This document shows, one piece after another, positions 35,192 through 47,690 of a stretch of 64,000 nucleotides of DNA (position 1 is the stretch's first letter; every line of letters begins with the position of its first letter). Source of the DNA: Zingiber officinale. Lineage: Eukaryota > Streptophyta > Magnoliopsida > Zingiberales > Zingiberaceae. The notes under the pieces are model-generated. The model was not told the DNA's origin and made no database searches. It saw only the letters and a list, made by a program, of their open reading frames with translations. The stretch spans positions 13,007,317-13,071,316 of the forward strand of contig NC_055996.1 in NCBI RefSeq assembly GCF_018446385.1, given 5' to 3'. The position numbers and the translations under genes are program-made.

Positions 35192-36043
35192 GTAGAATTT
35201 TGTTGGTGAACAAAGATAGAATATATGATCACCGAATAGGGAAATATCTCTTTTCGTATTTTTCTACTAGCCCCTTTTATTTCAAATCGGCTCATATGTT
35301 CGTGGTTTAGTTACTAAAAATATTTTTATTTATAAAAAACAATGAATGTTTATAATTCAAAGTAATTTCCAAAATAGAATTCCAAAGTATATACTAAAGG
35401 ATGAGATGTTAATTTGAGGAGTCATTTTATTATCTTTTTGTCAAAAGAACATCTTAAGTAGAATGTCAATGGAAGGTTTTGACTACTATCCTTTTATAGA
35501 ATGGAATGGAAGGTTTAGACTCCTATCCTTTTATAGAATGGAATGGAATGGAAGGTTTAGACTCCTCATAGGGCCATGATAACAATTGTTCGGTTGATTG
35601 TTGATGTAAAAATATGATAACGCTCATGTCAAACATCCCTCATCGCCGGTCCTATGGTAAAATGAAGAAAAGTAAATCAATTACTAAGCGGCCGCCCTCA
35701 ATTGGTTGTCAAGTCCCTGAGAGGTTGCTGAGTTACTAAGAAAGGAATAGAAGTATATGTCCAATTGATCCATCTCCATCTCCATCGGTTCCTTGGATAT
35801 CGAAGAAGAAGAGGAAAAGTTAGGGTTTTGTCACTAAACCCTTGGTTCTCCACCTGGAATTGCATGCAGTGCATAATACTAGTTTCTCAGACGATTCATT
35901 CCTCCTGAAAGGAGTGCCTATCAACCGTAACCTTTCGGTGAGAAAATGAATGCTCAGAAACATAGATTTCATAAATGTTAAAGACAATAGTGACTGACAA
36001 ATGCAATTTCTCTACTAAAGCATAATTCTTTTTTCCCCCCTTT
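35192..36043. other. Intergenic, AT-rich, with a small tandem duplication
   Basis: A ~45-bp unit (GGAAGGTTTAGACTCC ... TTTTATAGAATGGAATGG) occurs about 2.5 times at 35470-35570. No gene supported. Confidence 0.45.
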
Positions 36044-36370
36044 CACTATAAAAATTTCTTGGTTTACCGACAGGAATATCCGTCGGAATTCTGTTAGTAA
36101 ATCTTTATCCCGATGGATTTCTAACGGGAAATCATCGGTTACGAGAATATACGTCAGAGCCTTATTTTTCGATGGAAATATAACTTTCATCGGTAAATCA
36201 CCGACGGAATTATAATTCCGTCAGTAAACCCCGCCGAAAACACTATGCAGATGCCGCCAGCTTCTCCGACGGGAATTATTTTTCAGTCAGTGATTTACCG
36301 ACAGAAGTTATATTTTCGTCGGAGTCAAGTTAGGATTCATATCGACAATTACCGACCGAATGCAGCTCTA
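36044..36370. mobile_element. CACTA-type non-autonomous fragment
   Basis: It starts CACTATAAAAATTTC at 36044 and carries subterminal repeats of the type ACCGACGGAATT in both orientations (36067, 36093, 36205, 36218, 36296, 36318). This is the layout of a CACTA end. No TAGTG end is found before the gypsy remnant begins near 36387, so the right end is lost. Confidence 0.6.
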
Positions 36371-36386
36371 CGACAAGGGAAATGTT

Positions 36387-36700
36387 GATCGACGACTTAT
36401 GGAACTTGACTTGATAGATGAAATTAGAGATAAGGTCGTCATCCGGCTAACGACCTACCAGTAAAGGATGAAGCAAAGCTACAACCGAACGGTGATCCCC
36501 AAATGGTTCCAAGTCAGCGACCTAGTGTGGAAGAGAGAGAAGTCGGTCGGCGATGTTACCAAATTAGAGGCATTATGGGGAGGCTCATACAAGGTCATTC
36601 GAAAGCTCATCTTGGGATCCTACTATTTGCAAGACGTGAATGGGCGAAATCTCGAGCAGCCTTAGAGAGCGAACCACCTCCAGCCCTATCGGGCTAGATG
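36387..36700 (+). pseudogene. Ty3/gypsy integrase C-terminal remnant (fossil)
   Basis: Wording such as RMKQSYNRTVIPKWFQVSDL, VGDVTKLEALWGG and SYYLQDVNGR marks the end of gypsy integrase. It matches the part of copy A at 15960-15700. It is broken. Confidence 0.8.
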
Positions 36701-36789
36701 AGAGGTGTGTGGTCAAAGTCATATAAAAATGTAAAATCTCCTATTCTTTGAATGCAGGGGAATGATGAATAAAAAAAACAAGGTGCCCT

Positions 36790-37870
36790 AGACTTTTGCA
36801 TCGATCGGCTAAGTTAAAAGTTGAGCGGCGACTATAAATCCTTATGAAATAAAAATAAAAAAGTCGAGCGGCGGCGGCTATAAACCCGAACATAGTGCAA
36901 ATGTGATAGTCTAACGACGACTATAAAACCTTGAGCCGGAAAATGTAACAGCCGAGGGCGGCTATAAACCTTAGCACATGAAAATAATAGTCAAGCGATG
37001 ACTTTAAACTCTTGCACAACATAAATCGAAAGTCGAGCGGCGACTATAAATCCTTGAGCAGTGATGATTAGAGCCGAGCGGCGGCTATAAACTCTCGTTA
37101 CAAAATTACTGAAAGTTGAGCGGTAACTGTAAACCCAGGAGCAACGTGAAATTAATAATCAAACAGTGGCTATAAACTTTAGCCTCATAGAAACCAATAG
37201 TCGAGCAACGAATATAAATCCTGGGTCAATAGGAAATCACTAGCCGAACGACGGCTATAAAACATGGAGGCAATGAAAAGTAAAAGTCGAGCGACGACTA
37301 TAAACCCTTATTCTGGATCTCAAAGTCGAGTCACGAGTATAAACCCTTATTCTACATCTTAAAGTCGGTGACTATAAACCCATGCTAAGGATTCAAAAGT
37401 CAAGTGGCGGCTATAATCCCTAGCTTACGAGAATTACAACCGAGCGACTGCTTTAAAATCGAGAATAATGGAAATCGAAAGTTGAGTGGTGACTATAAAC
37501 CCTGGGTTCAAGGTTAAAGTATCGTAAGCTGAGTGGTGGCTATAAACCCTTGAATATGGATAATTAAATAATCGAGCGGCAGCTATAAACCCTTGAAAAT
37601 GGATAATCAAACAGTCGAGCGACGACTATAAACTCTTAGATTGTAAATTATAAACAGCTAAGCGGTGGCTTTAAACTCAGGCACGACTGTGAATTAGCAA
37701 CCAAATGGCGACTTTAGAACCGAGAGTCTTCGTAATCAACAGCCAAGTGGTGGCTATAAACTCGGACATGAGGGGGAATTAACAGTTGAACGGTGACTGT
37801 AAACCCCGGTTCAATAGTCGAGTGATGATTATAAATCCCTACTCAAAAGCCAAACATCGACTATAAAATC
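36790..37870 (+). repeat. Minisatellite of gypsy copy B, ~20-24 degenerate units
   Basis: The core GTCGAGCGGCGACTATAAA (AGCC or AGTC variants) followed by CCCTTG recurs every 40-60 bases with variable spacers. The same core lies in reverse complement at 15270-15605. It separates the integrase end from the 3' end of the antisense gene. Confidence 0.85.
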
Positions 37871-38224
37871 TAGAGGTCATGATTGAGAATTCCGAATAAA
37901 AAGCACACGTGTCAAAGACTCCCAGGCCAACCAGGCGAAACATACCTAAGCGAAAAGGATTCTTTGCATGAAAACGCCAAGTCGGGGAAATACTCGACTT
38001 GATTGAGCCAAGCGTTCATTCTTATTTTTTCTCAATGGGATATCGTTCGGCCGCAGTCGATGGAAGATCCAAATTATTGCACAAGGTGACTAAGTTATAT
38101 GAAAAACATAAACAGGATGTAAAGTAGGCAAATTCTAAAGCGTCGAACGAGGGCACAAGGATCAGTACTTAGAAATATTTACAAAAGTTGTTCCCCACTA
38201 CAAAATGATGATAAAGAAAAACTA

Positions 38225-40700
38225 CACCAGATGATCAACAATGTCCTGGGCGAGCGAGGTCACAAGCTCATCCTTCCGAACGGATGGAACGGAGACATCA
38301 ACGGATAGGTGACCGCCATCCTTCAGCTGCTGGATGGTGTCATCTATGTCGAGATCAAGAGTCATAGGATCCAATCGGAGAAGATCTAGTTAAAGCCTTC
38401 CAAGCGAAGATATTTAACTCAGAACTCCTCAAGCCGAGTGGGCTCGTCCTCTTGAAACTTAGTCAGTTGGGCCTTGGACACCTCCAGCTCGGCCTTCAGA
38501 GATTTTAGCTAGGCGTCTTGATCTGCAATTTTCTATTGCTCCGCCGATCTGCTCGATTGTTCTTGTGCCAAAGCTGTCTCAGTCTCCTTGAGCTTCTTTT
38601 CCAAGGCTTGAGCCTCCAGGTTTTTCTTCTCCAGGTCCTCTATGGTGCAAAGTTTCTGAGTGTTCGTCGATTTGACCTTGGAGTCAAAATCCCGGGTCTG
38701 CTTGTTGAGCCGCTCGAGTTGTTAGACCTGCTCCTGGCTCTTATTCTTTTATGCCGACAGCACCCGCTCGGATCCCACCAGTTGTTCAGAAGACTTTCTA
38801 AATCCTCCTTTAGCTGAGCGACGTCAGTAGTGAGCGCTTCAACGACAGCTCGGGACGCACTTGCCGATTTGATCGGGGCCCGCAGTAGCTTATTTTCGTG
38901 CACGAGAAAGGCCAACCTCTGACACATCGTCAAACTCGCCACCCAGTACTGCAATAAAGGAGAATCAGAACGACATAATAAAAGCAAACGAGAACTTTCG
39001 AGGAAAGTAACTTATCATAGTGGATTTCAAAGTAAAGCTATCAGCCAGCTCCCCGAGCGAATGGCCATCACCCCGTCCTTGGCATCGGCCCAGGTCTTGG
39101 TCAAAGGACCTTGGATGCGGATTGTATGTTCGAGCGCTCGGGGAATATCATCATCTGGAGAATGCCAGGCATCAGCCGACAAGTGGATTAAAGCCAAAAC
39201 ATGCCTACGACTGATCAAATCGGTGGGCTCCAAAGTAGCCTTGCCCTTAGATTGGGACTTCAAGGAGCGGATGGTGGAAAGTGAGGTCGCTAGATCGGTC
39301 GAAGGTGGGAGGAAGGAAATTGGCTGTGCTAGAATCTGGCTGGCCGATAGCTCTAGCACTGATAGAGTCCGGTCGGATGAAGGCGACACAACAAAGCAAC
39401 CGTCCTCTCGAGGACAACAGAAGACGAACTCTCGCCTCACTTAGAGGGGGTCGGGAGGTAGGCACTTCCATAAGCACCGATGTTAAGGTTCCTAAACTGA
39501 AGGTACCCTCTGAGCAAAGTCTCTTCCTCCACTGGCACTAAAGTAGTGGCTCGCCAGAGCCTGCTGATTCGGTCAACACTGATTCAGACGGTATATTCAC
39601 CAGGACCATCGTGGGATGTTCGGAAGGAAGCTCCCCAGTGGTGGCGACAGCGCTACTTCCGGCCATCAGGCTCACATCGTCAATTCGGTCAGTCGAACTG
39701 CTGACTAGCAAGAGACCGCGACCTTCCAGTTCGATCGCACCATGAGCATTAATCTCAACATCAGAGAGCTTGCACTTTCCGCTCAGCATGGACTTCAACA
39801 TGACTTCTGCTGTAAAAACGAAAGTGAAATCAATTAGAGTCTAAGGTGATATAGGAAAAAAAGTTTATCTAGTGAGCCAGGCAGCCATGAGCGGAGGGTA
39901 CTTAGTCCAAAAACATATAGAATACCTTCGTGCAGCAACTTGTGTATGTGGTACTTCTGACCGACCAGATGAGTGGTCATCTCAAGATAGGCCGACTCCC
40001 AACGATACTTGCCTAAGGAGGGAGGCTTCATCATCTCCATTTACCAACCGGTCATGAATGATAGCCGCTCAGGAAGATGAACAAAAAAGTAATAGTCCTT
40101 CTAATGCTTGTTGGAAGAAGACATTTTATCAAAAAATACAAAGCCCGATCAGGCTTGTAAAAGAAAAGTATCCACCTGAAAGAGTTTGGGATAGTAAAAG
40201 TAATGAAATATGCGGGAGACGAGCAGGATGCCATACAGGCGGAAGAGGATTACTACCCCACACAGAAGCTTAAAAGAGCTCGGCACTAATTGGGATAAAG
40301 GGATATGAAAGTATCTACAAACTGCTGAGAAAAATGGATGGATCGGGATGCACAAACCGATCAAGAATTGGTCTTTGAAAAAGGTAAGGAAGTCGTTCGA
40401 CGACGTGTGGGGCCATGCATATGCAGTAGGGGCGGTTATTTGGTAGTCATCAGGAATATCATAAGTCATCTGCATCTAAAGGACTTTGTCGCCATTGAAG
40501 TCGGATTCTTTAGAAGTGTACCTCAGTCTAGCGATGGGCAGAGAAGGAGGAGAAGAACAAGCCATGAAAAACTGATGAAAAGCAGAGACGGAGACAGGAA
40601 GAGGAAGAAAATCTTACTAAGGAAGAGGATCGTCGGCAAGGAGCAGAGAAGATGGAAATCAGCCAAAGATAGGCCCGAGGACGAAGATACTATGGAATAT
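38225..40700 (-). pseudogene. Antisense gene of gypsy copy B, gypsy-type transposase domain (fossil)
   Basis: It is read opposite to the element. The front (40475-40149) has FFKDQFLIGLCIPIHPFF and SFKLLCGVVILFRL, matching the plus-strand gene at 11380 in copy A. Later parts (39801-39538 and 38987-38300) are acidic and rich in heptad-like leucine, with VAQLKEDLESLLNNW and a SKAQLTKFQED stretch that look like coiled coil. Promoter-side sequence at 40730-40870 (minus) matches the copy A leader region, with 'gatgtgacaggcg' in both. Introns of the family are probably present. It is broken. Confidence 0.7.
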
Positions 40701-41739
40701 CGAAAACGAAGGGGAGTAAGGGTTTAAAAACCCTGGTGACGACCGTCCTAGGGCGTCCGATCAAAGGCATCGGAAAACGAAGTCTCCATCTGACCGTTGA
40801 ATTTGAAAAGGTGATCATCACATCAATCACGGGCATCCGCCTGTCACATCAAACGTGCAATGTCAGAAAGTGGGACATGTGGTGTTCTGTAACGAGGAGC
40901 ATTAATAAGGTTTAATTAAAGGGCATGCGCTACGTGCTCGGTATTAATGACCGGAGATTTGCACAATCTCCAAGAAATCAGAATGACGTCAACGACCATT
41001 ACGAGGCACTCACCCACCACAGGAAGTTGCGGGAAATTGAAAAATCGCTAAGTGTTGCCCATGATCATCCGAGCGGACTATGAAGATTAAGAAGTGACTG
41101 AGCGGAGACATAGTTATAGAGTGGCTCACTGAAGAGTAACCATTCCGTCTCAAAATCGAGCTGCGACTCTAACACTATGTAAAAATCTGTAATAGACTTC
41201 GCCACTGTTTACTTCAGTAATTAGTAATAACGAAGTAATATACAAAAATCAACTTCGCTAATAAATTTGATACAGTAAATATGATTTTAGACTTCGTAGG
41301 TTAAAAAATACGGACCTCACTTCTAATTCTATCTGATATTTTACTTCGTAATATATATTTAATGAAGTAGTAAGTTATTAAATAAAATTGATATGTCTAA
41401 ATGATGAAGTAATAACTTTAAATTGGTTAAAATTTTTCCTATGTTGAACGGATTTATTATTTTTCCACCTATTCTCTGCTAAAACCCTAAGTCATCCTTT
41501 ACTTTGTTTTATTTGTTTTTCGCCGAAAGCACTTCACAACATCCTCCCGACGCAATCCTTGGCATTTTTCCCTGATTCAAGCATTCGCATTTTACCCAAC
41601 GGTCAGCCTTCTCGTTTTTCCCCGACGCACAGCTTTTGCTTTGAGACATCTTCACTTCCGTTCCTCTCTACACTCTAGGTTTCTTCCATCTCCCATCCTC
41701 GTCTTTCATTTCCTCTCTGCTACGCCATTAGGGTTCTTC

Positions 41740-42300
41740 ATCTCTATAGTGTCGCCGGCAGATCAACCTTTGATAGGTCATCCTCTTTGAGGTTTCTTGT
41801 CCACGGGAAGAAGATGCAACATGAGCAATTTCTACAATTTTTTCCGCAAGCCCAAGGACACAAAGAATATCCGCAAGAGAAAAAAGTTGACTCCAACAAG
41901 GAAGTCTCCATCGATGATATTTTGTCTTCCGATCCAACGATGAAGAAGTTCGTTGAGCTTTCCTTCTCTTCGTCCTCCTCCAAGGTTGGCTCCCTGTTCC
42001 AGTTTGATTTGTCATGGAGATCTAGGTCAAGCATGACAGTTGCGCCTTGGCTGCGCTCAAGATGAAGATCAAGTTCTCCAAGGATGCACTCGCCATCCGC
42101 GAGTGAGTGCTAAAGAGGGCAGAGGAGGCTCTCATGGGCAAGTCCAAGCTTGGCGGAGGGGCGTCATCCATGAGTGGGTGCTGAAGAGGGCAGAGGAGGC
42201 TCTCAAGGGCAAGTTCAAGCCTAGCGAAGGGGCGATGAGAAGATATACAAAAGGATCGATAGGTACACTAATTACATTGTGCTCTAAAGGTATGTGATGT
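41740..42300 (+). other. Gene-like stretch inside the CACTA, possible captured fragment
   Basis: A GC-richer segment opens with an ATG at 41787 (MRFLVHGKKMQHEQF, then SIDDILSSDPTMKKFVELSF). After it a ~73-bp unit with AAGAGGGCAGAGGAGGCTC is tandemly duplicated (about 42110 and 42183). I recognise no family. It could be the first exon of the transposon's own gene or captured host sequence. Confidence 0.35.
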
Positions 42301-43359
42301 TTATGATGCATCTGTTGGCACGTGCTTTTTCTAATAATGATTTCCTTGAACATGTATACTATTCACATGCATTGTTCAATAAGGCATTATACTAAGGGTT
42401 CGATCATTTAGTTGGGCTTATTATGTGAAGATTATAGTATAGGATTTCTCATATATTTTAACCAGTTGTGTTTCATCATCTTTTCTTCTGTTTCTAAGTA
42501 AAGTACTTACATGTAGAAAGGATATTTGCTATACAAAATTCATGCATTCCAATTTATCATAAATAGACATAATGTTCTTGTATGGTGATTCCAGTGTAAG
42601 TTGCACATTTCTGGTGGCTGGATTTGTTAAAAGCAAACATAATGATCATGCTATAAAGTTAAATTATTTAAATACTGCTTTACTTTGTGTTTAGACATCC
42701 AAGCTTAGCAGTGATGGCATAATGCATGTTTGTTCATATCTCAATAACAATCTCTTTATTTCTTTCTAGTTTATATATCATCAAAAGCTAGTATGTTTAA
42801 TACCAGGGGATTTGAAACCTTTCATTATAAGATCAGTCCCATAACTTTGGTTCAATAAGCTATATGTGTTCTTACACTAGCACAAGACTCTTTGTTCAAC
42901 ATTCTCAAGATTTATCGCATTCAAATAATTTGGAATTTGTTTTTCCCATGTCAAACTAAAGCTATGAATGTGGCTGGACCTTTTACTACTATGGAATCAT
43001 TAACAGTGTCAATATGTACTGGAATCTGATTCATTAGTTTAAGATGATTATTGGTGCTTATGAGATGTCTGTCTTAGCACTATTGATGAACTCTAGTATT
43101 TTCAACATGCTTTGCTTTGTTCACATGCTTTTCTTTGGTTTACATGGGGTAAATTTAGATTTGACCTTAATTTTTCTTAAAGACGATCCTTATAGAGAAG
43201 AGTGATAATGCTTGATGTTAGATAATGCTTGATGTTAGACATTAAGGATTGTAGCAACTCTTAAAGTATAGTGTTGTTTGTTCTTTTGCATTTACAAGTT
43301 CCTGCATTTATTGATTGTGTAGTGTTATTTGTTCATTTGCATTTGCAATTCTATGGAAT

Positions 43360-43800
43360 ATAATTTGTTTGCTTATAAGTCTTTATAGTTAAGGATTGTA
43401 GCACGTAATGGTGTTAAGGATTGCAACAAGTCTTTATAGTTTGTTTGCTTACACATTTTAAAGCTTGTTTGCTTACACGTTTTAAAGTTTGCTTGCAATA
43501 TTAATATTTGTTTGCTTACACCTGCAAAATACCAAAGTATTAAATTAGTTTTTGAAATGTTTGTTTGCTTACACCTGCAATATTAAGGTTTGTTTGCTTA
43601 CACGTTTTCAACAAGTAAATCTTACAACAACATATGCTTACACCTCCAAGTATGCTGACACCTGCAATATTAATTTGTTTGCTTACAAGTAATTCTTTAT
43701 TAAGGTCATGGTTCCAAGTATTTACAAATTGAACAGACTTTATTTGCTCGTTTACATTTGTAATTCTTTGGAATATAGTTTGTTTGCTTACAAGTCTTTA
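43360..43800. repeat. Dispersed short repeat TTTGTTTGCTTACA in the CACTA
   Basis: At least eight copies of TTTGTTTGCTTACA or close variants, some followed by CCTGCAATATTAA. Nothing codes here. Confidence 0.7.
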
Positions 43801-44281
43801 TAGTTAAGGATTGTATTAATGTATATTTTTATTAATGTTCGTTTTCAATGGACATACCAATGCAGTCAATAGATTGTTAAGTTGTTACGTTTTAATATGT
43901 TAAGCTATGCATATGAGTGTTGTGTTAATTCAACAAAGCCAATGCACATGAATTTGCAAGGCATCCGAAGCTAATGGAAGAATCATTCTGCTTTAACTCT
44001 CTCAAGAGATCCCCAAGCATAAAAAACTCAGCTACTCTATCTCCCCTTGAGTTAACCATATCATCCCTACTTAAATGTTTTTGTTCCTTGAGAATATTCC
44101 TTATAACAGAATTATAAATATCTTCCTCTAATTTCTCAAGTGGTATAGAATCTTCTTGTCATCCTCCAATTTCTCAAGTGTTTGGACTTGTTTTCCATAT
44201 ATATTCCTACTACATGCTAGTCAATGTTATATTTTCATTTGTGCATGTACCATTGGATCTTGACTATAATTAATGAAGATA

Positions 44282-44692
44282 AGAATATGATATATTTATT
44301 GGACTCTTTGAGTAACAAGAACCAAGACTATGCTTGGCAAACTATTGTGACAAAGTAAGTAGTAGATTATACTGATTTGGAATGCATTCAATTCATTATA
44401 GGTTGTAAAAATAATTTTCTATTGTTTACAATGTAGTGGGGTCAAGATATACAATGCATCAAGGGGTATTTCAAAAGGACCAGGTTTTAAACAATTGACA
44501 GTATGTATTGTGACCATGCATTTAGACAACAATTAATAATTTTTATTATTTGGATTGTGACTTCTTGCATGACATTTTCAATTTCATTAGGGTAATCTTA
44601 AACAAAATAGTGGTGTTCAATGTGGATATTGTGTGATACAATACATGAAAGAGATAGTCTTGGATGAAGATCCACAATTGGAGAGAAATGTG
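44282..44692 (+). pseudogene. Ulp1-like (C48) cysteine protease C-terminal remnant of the CACTA
   Basis: Three exon-like pieces, 44282-44357, 44436-44500 and 44592-44690, bounded by GTAAGT/GTATGT and TAG/TTAG junctions. The first has the LLDSLSNKNQDYAWQ phrase and the last has GVQCGYCVIQYMKEIV; the cysteine in QCGYC is where Ulp1-family proteases carry their nucleophile. Ulp1-type domains are common in plant CACTA and some Mutator elements, where their role is unknown. The upstream histidine-bearing part was not found, so this is a fragment. Confidence 0.6.
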
Positions 44693-45539
44693 AATTTCTT
44701 CTTTATGAAATATTTTCTTTATAAAATATTAAGTCATTTTTTATTGATCCTCAAACTTCTATTGATGTTTCAGTTTGCAGCATAAAAAAAATAAACAGTA
44801 TTACAATCAATCTCAGTATGATGAAGTCAAAAGTGAATGAAGCGAATTCGTCTATTTCTATGTAGGTACCTAAGTGTAGACTATGATATAAATTTTAGAC
44901 ATGTATTTAGAGATTTTTGGATACAAAAGTTTTTGGGTTATAGTTAAACATGTCTTTTATGAATACACTTTTGGATTATATTTGATACATATTTGTGATA
45001 TATTTATTTAATTTTGGTGGCAAAAATATTATATTGTAGTAAAATATTATAATCTAAATTTTTGTCAATTAAAATTGTATTGCATTAAAATATGGTCAAT
45101 TACTTTGATACTATAAATAAATGATGAAGTAATACGACAAACAAGACTTCGCTAAATTTAAATAGTGGTGTAGTTAAAAAAACTATTTACTTCACTACTG
45201 ATCAAATTTATAAAGTAGTTCGTATAAATTACTTCGCTACATTGATTTTGTTGTTGTAGTAAAATATACTCTATTATTGCTATATTACGATAAAGTAATA
45301 CAATAATAAATACTTCAACTAAGATAAATTATGCAGAAGTAAAATTAAACTTTTACTGCACCAGAATTCAAAATTTGTAAAGTTGTATACCTATTTTACT
45401 TCATCAAACAACGAAACCTATGAAGTAATATAACATCAACTACTTCGATCATTTTACTTGTCAGCGAAGGTGTGAGCCGAGCGACGGGTCTAAAACCGAG
45501 AATGTCCGATCGGGCGGAAAGGTCGCTGAAGACACTGCT

Positions 45540-46505
45540 TGTCTAGTCAGTCAGACTTACAACCTTCTTCAAGTAGACTTGAGAGGAAGGCTTATGATGC
45601 GGTGGTAGAAGGAGCCCACCAAGGACATGTCAAAGGTGGGAAGAGCAGCCGACGTGGAGGTCAAAGTCAAAGAGGTCAAAGGCATAGAATCGTCGGGTCA
45701 CCAAAGTTGGCCAAGCGGGTGACAATGGCCCGATCAAGCCTGAAGGGTCCGATTGGGCATGGCCACCCGCTCAACAAAAGAAGGGCCCAGTATCATAGTG
45801 CCGCCCAGATGCTCATTCGACCAAATCGTTCGTCCAGTCGGGCGATAGATAGCGACCTGATTGTCAAACGACTAAATAGAGAAGAACAAATGTTCGCTAC
45901 TGTGACGACCCTATAAGGGTTGGTCTGACTGAATCGCCTGTCCAACTGTACGAGGAACAACCTACCATCCGAGCGAACGTGGAGAAGAACATCCTAGAGC
46001 AATCGAGCGGGGGATCCCGACCAAGCGGTTCCCCCACTCAGCCAAACAATGGGATCCTTTCTTAGCTTATCGTATCCTTCTGGAAGTTGATACTGCTAAC
46101 AGTAGAACATGGTCAACAGGCAAATCGCACGATGGAAGCTTCTACTGGCATGTCGAGGATTGCACGCCCTGTTAAGGAATGATGTTAGAGACACTTTTCT
46201 GACTTGTCTTTTCATAGGAAAGATAGGGAAACGTGCATGTGCTTTGAGAAGCATGCACGTACGTTATAGGACCACTATATAAAGGGGGTCCATATATCGG
46301 AGCAGGTATGCGTTATTTATGATCACACTCTTGTTGCTACAGTTTCTATTATTCCGGTAACTAACTTGAGTATCGGAGGACCAACGCCTGAAATCTCTTC
46401 CCTGGCATGGCACTGACGTTCTTAATTTGTAAGGCAGAACGGAATCTTCACACGTTCAACCGTAGAATCATATTCTCAGCTAATTATCTTCACCGTTTTT
46501 GAACA
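45540..46505 (+). mobile_element. 3' LTR of gypsy copy B, 966 bp
   Basis: It starts TGTCTAGTCAGTCAGAC and ends CACCGTTTTTGAACA. The TATA box CTATATAAAGGGGGT lies at about 46276-46290. It matches the LTR at 9711-10682 in order and length. Bases 46506-46510 (GGATG) would be one copy of the target duplication; the partner is lost with the 5' end. Confidence 0.75.
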
Positions 46506-47690
46506 GGATGACTACCAAAAGAGGCAGGAGACCTTACAAAAATTTTGTTGCTGGTGAGATTATGAGCAAATGCATGGCTCGATATCAGACAGGAAGAAGT
46601 CAACGTCTCCTCAGCAATCTGACCGATGAACAGACCAAGGAAACTACGTAGACGAATCAACAAGACAAAAAAGAAAACAAGATGACCCATTTGATCCGAC
46701 ACCAATGAACATGAAACCTCTTAGATAGCAAAATTCCTGGAAGCGAGCAAGACTTCAAAGAGAAGATTAACGGGAAGAGCAAGCAAATTGCCATCAGTCC
46801 TGAAACAATTTTTTTGAAAAGACATCAAGAAAGAAAGATTAAAATCCGATAAGGAAATAAAGAAATAAATCAGGCATGTGGAACAAAGATCCAAATTAGG
46901 TCAAACTAGGCAGAAAGCAAATGATATCCTCTAGTTGCGGAACGGTCTACTGATCATGATTGATGGATTATGATAGATCCTATCTATTTAAGTGATGAGG
47001 TCTATTAAAATAGACCAAACTATAAAATAGATTATCTTCTGATCTGTAAATTGTGAACCAAAGAATTCGTGCTCGACAGAAAGGAGCTCACTTGTAAATG
47101 TCAACTTCTCATTCAACTTATGTAACTTTTATTAAAAACTGCAAGTAAGAATTTGATTTTTTTTTTCTTTTTTGTATAGAGTCTAAAATTAAAATTAAAA
47201 GTTAACATTCTTAATATATTAATCATTTTATATAATTATCACCATATTTATAATCTTAATAAATTTATCATTTTATATAATTACCATCCTACTTCTAGAT
47301 TTTTATCTTTTAAAATGATATTTTATATTTTTATATATTTTGTATTTATAGAATTTTTATACATATTTTTGTGTATTTATATATATATTTTTATTAATTT
47401 TATATTTTTTTTATAAAAAAATAATAATTTTGATAAATATTTAAAATATAATAATAATTATATAAACAAATAAGCTATTAAAATTATATTTAGATAATTA
47501 AAAAATTAATTTATATAATTTAAAGATATTATTATCATTTAATTAAAAATTAAGTTTGAAAATAATTATTCATTAAACACACTAACGACTTTTATTTTCA
47601 AATATTTTATACTTTAACTTTTCACTAATTTTTTAATATTTTTTATAAATATAATCTTTAAATAAATAAAAACTCTCCGAAACACTCTTA
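46506..47690. other. Intergenic, strongly AT-rich from 47100
   Basis: No gene is supported. 47160-47640 is over 80% A+T by eye with many TATTTTTATA words. Confidence 0.45.

Larger units (their letters stand above)
41173..45470 (+). mobile_element. CACTA (En/Spm) DNA transposon, 4.3 kb, inserted in gypsy copy B
   Basis: The left end is CACTATGTAAAAATC at 41173. Both terminal ~250 bases are dense in subterminal repeats of the type GACTTCGCTAA / GAAGTAAT in both orientations. An internal TTTTGTTGTTGTAGTA at 45247-45262 looks like a CACTA right end, but repeats continue to about 45470, so the true right edge is uncertain. The interior has a Ulp1-like protease remnant (44282-44692), a repeated tract of TTTGTTTGCTTACA words (43360-43800) and gene-like sequence at 41740-42300. 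No transposase (Tnp2/TNPD) frame is visible, so it is non-autonomous or decayed. Confidence 0.7.
36387..46505 (+). mobile_element. Broken Ty3/gypsy element, Tat-like, copy B (composite)
   Basis: In order on plus: integrase C-terminal remnant (36387-36700), minisatellite (36790-37870), antisense gene on minus (38225-40700), a CACTA insertion (41173-45470) and 3' LTR (45540-46505). This mirrors copy A at 9711-20325. The 5' LTR, gag and most of pol are absent. Coding parts are broken in several places. It is a fossil. Confidence 0.8.

Noticed and set aside
36790-37870. Second CRISPR-like or centromeric satellite array
   Set aside because: It shares its core with the gypsy copy A array and lies in the same element position; units are too irregular for a centromeric satellite.
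46490-46705. 71-codon minus frame after the gypsy LTR
   Set aside because: No family resemblance and it overlaps the LTR edge.
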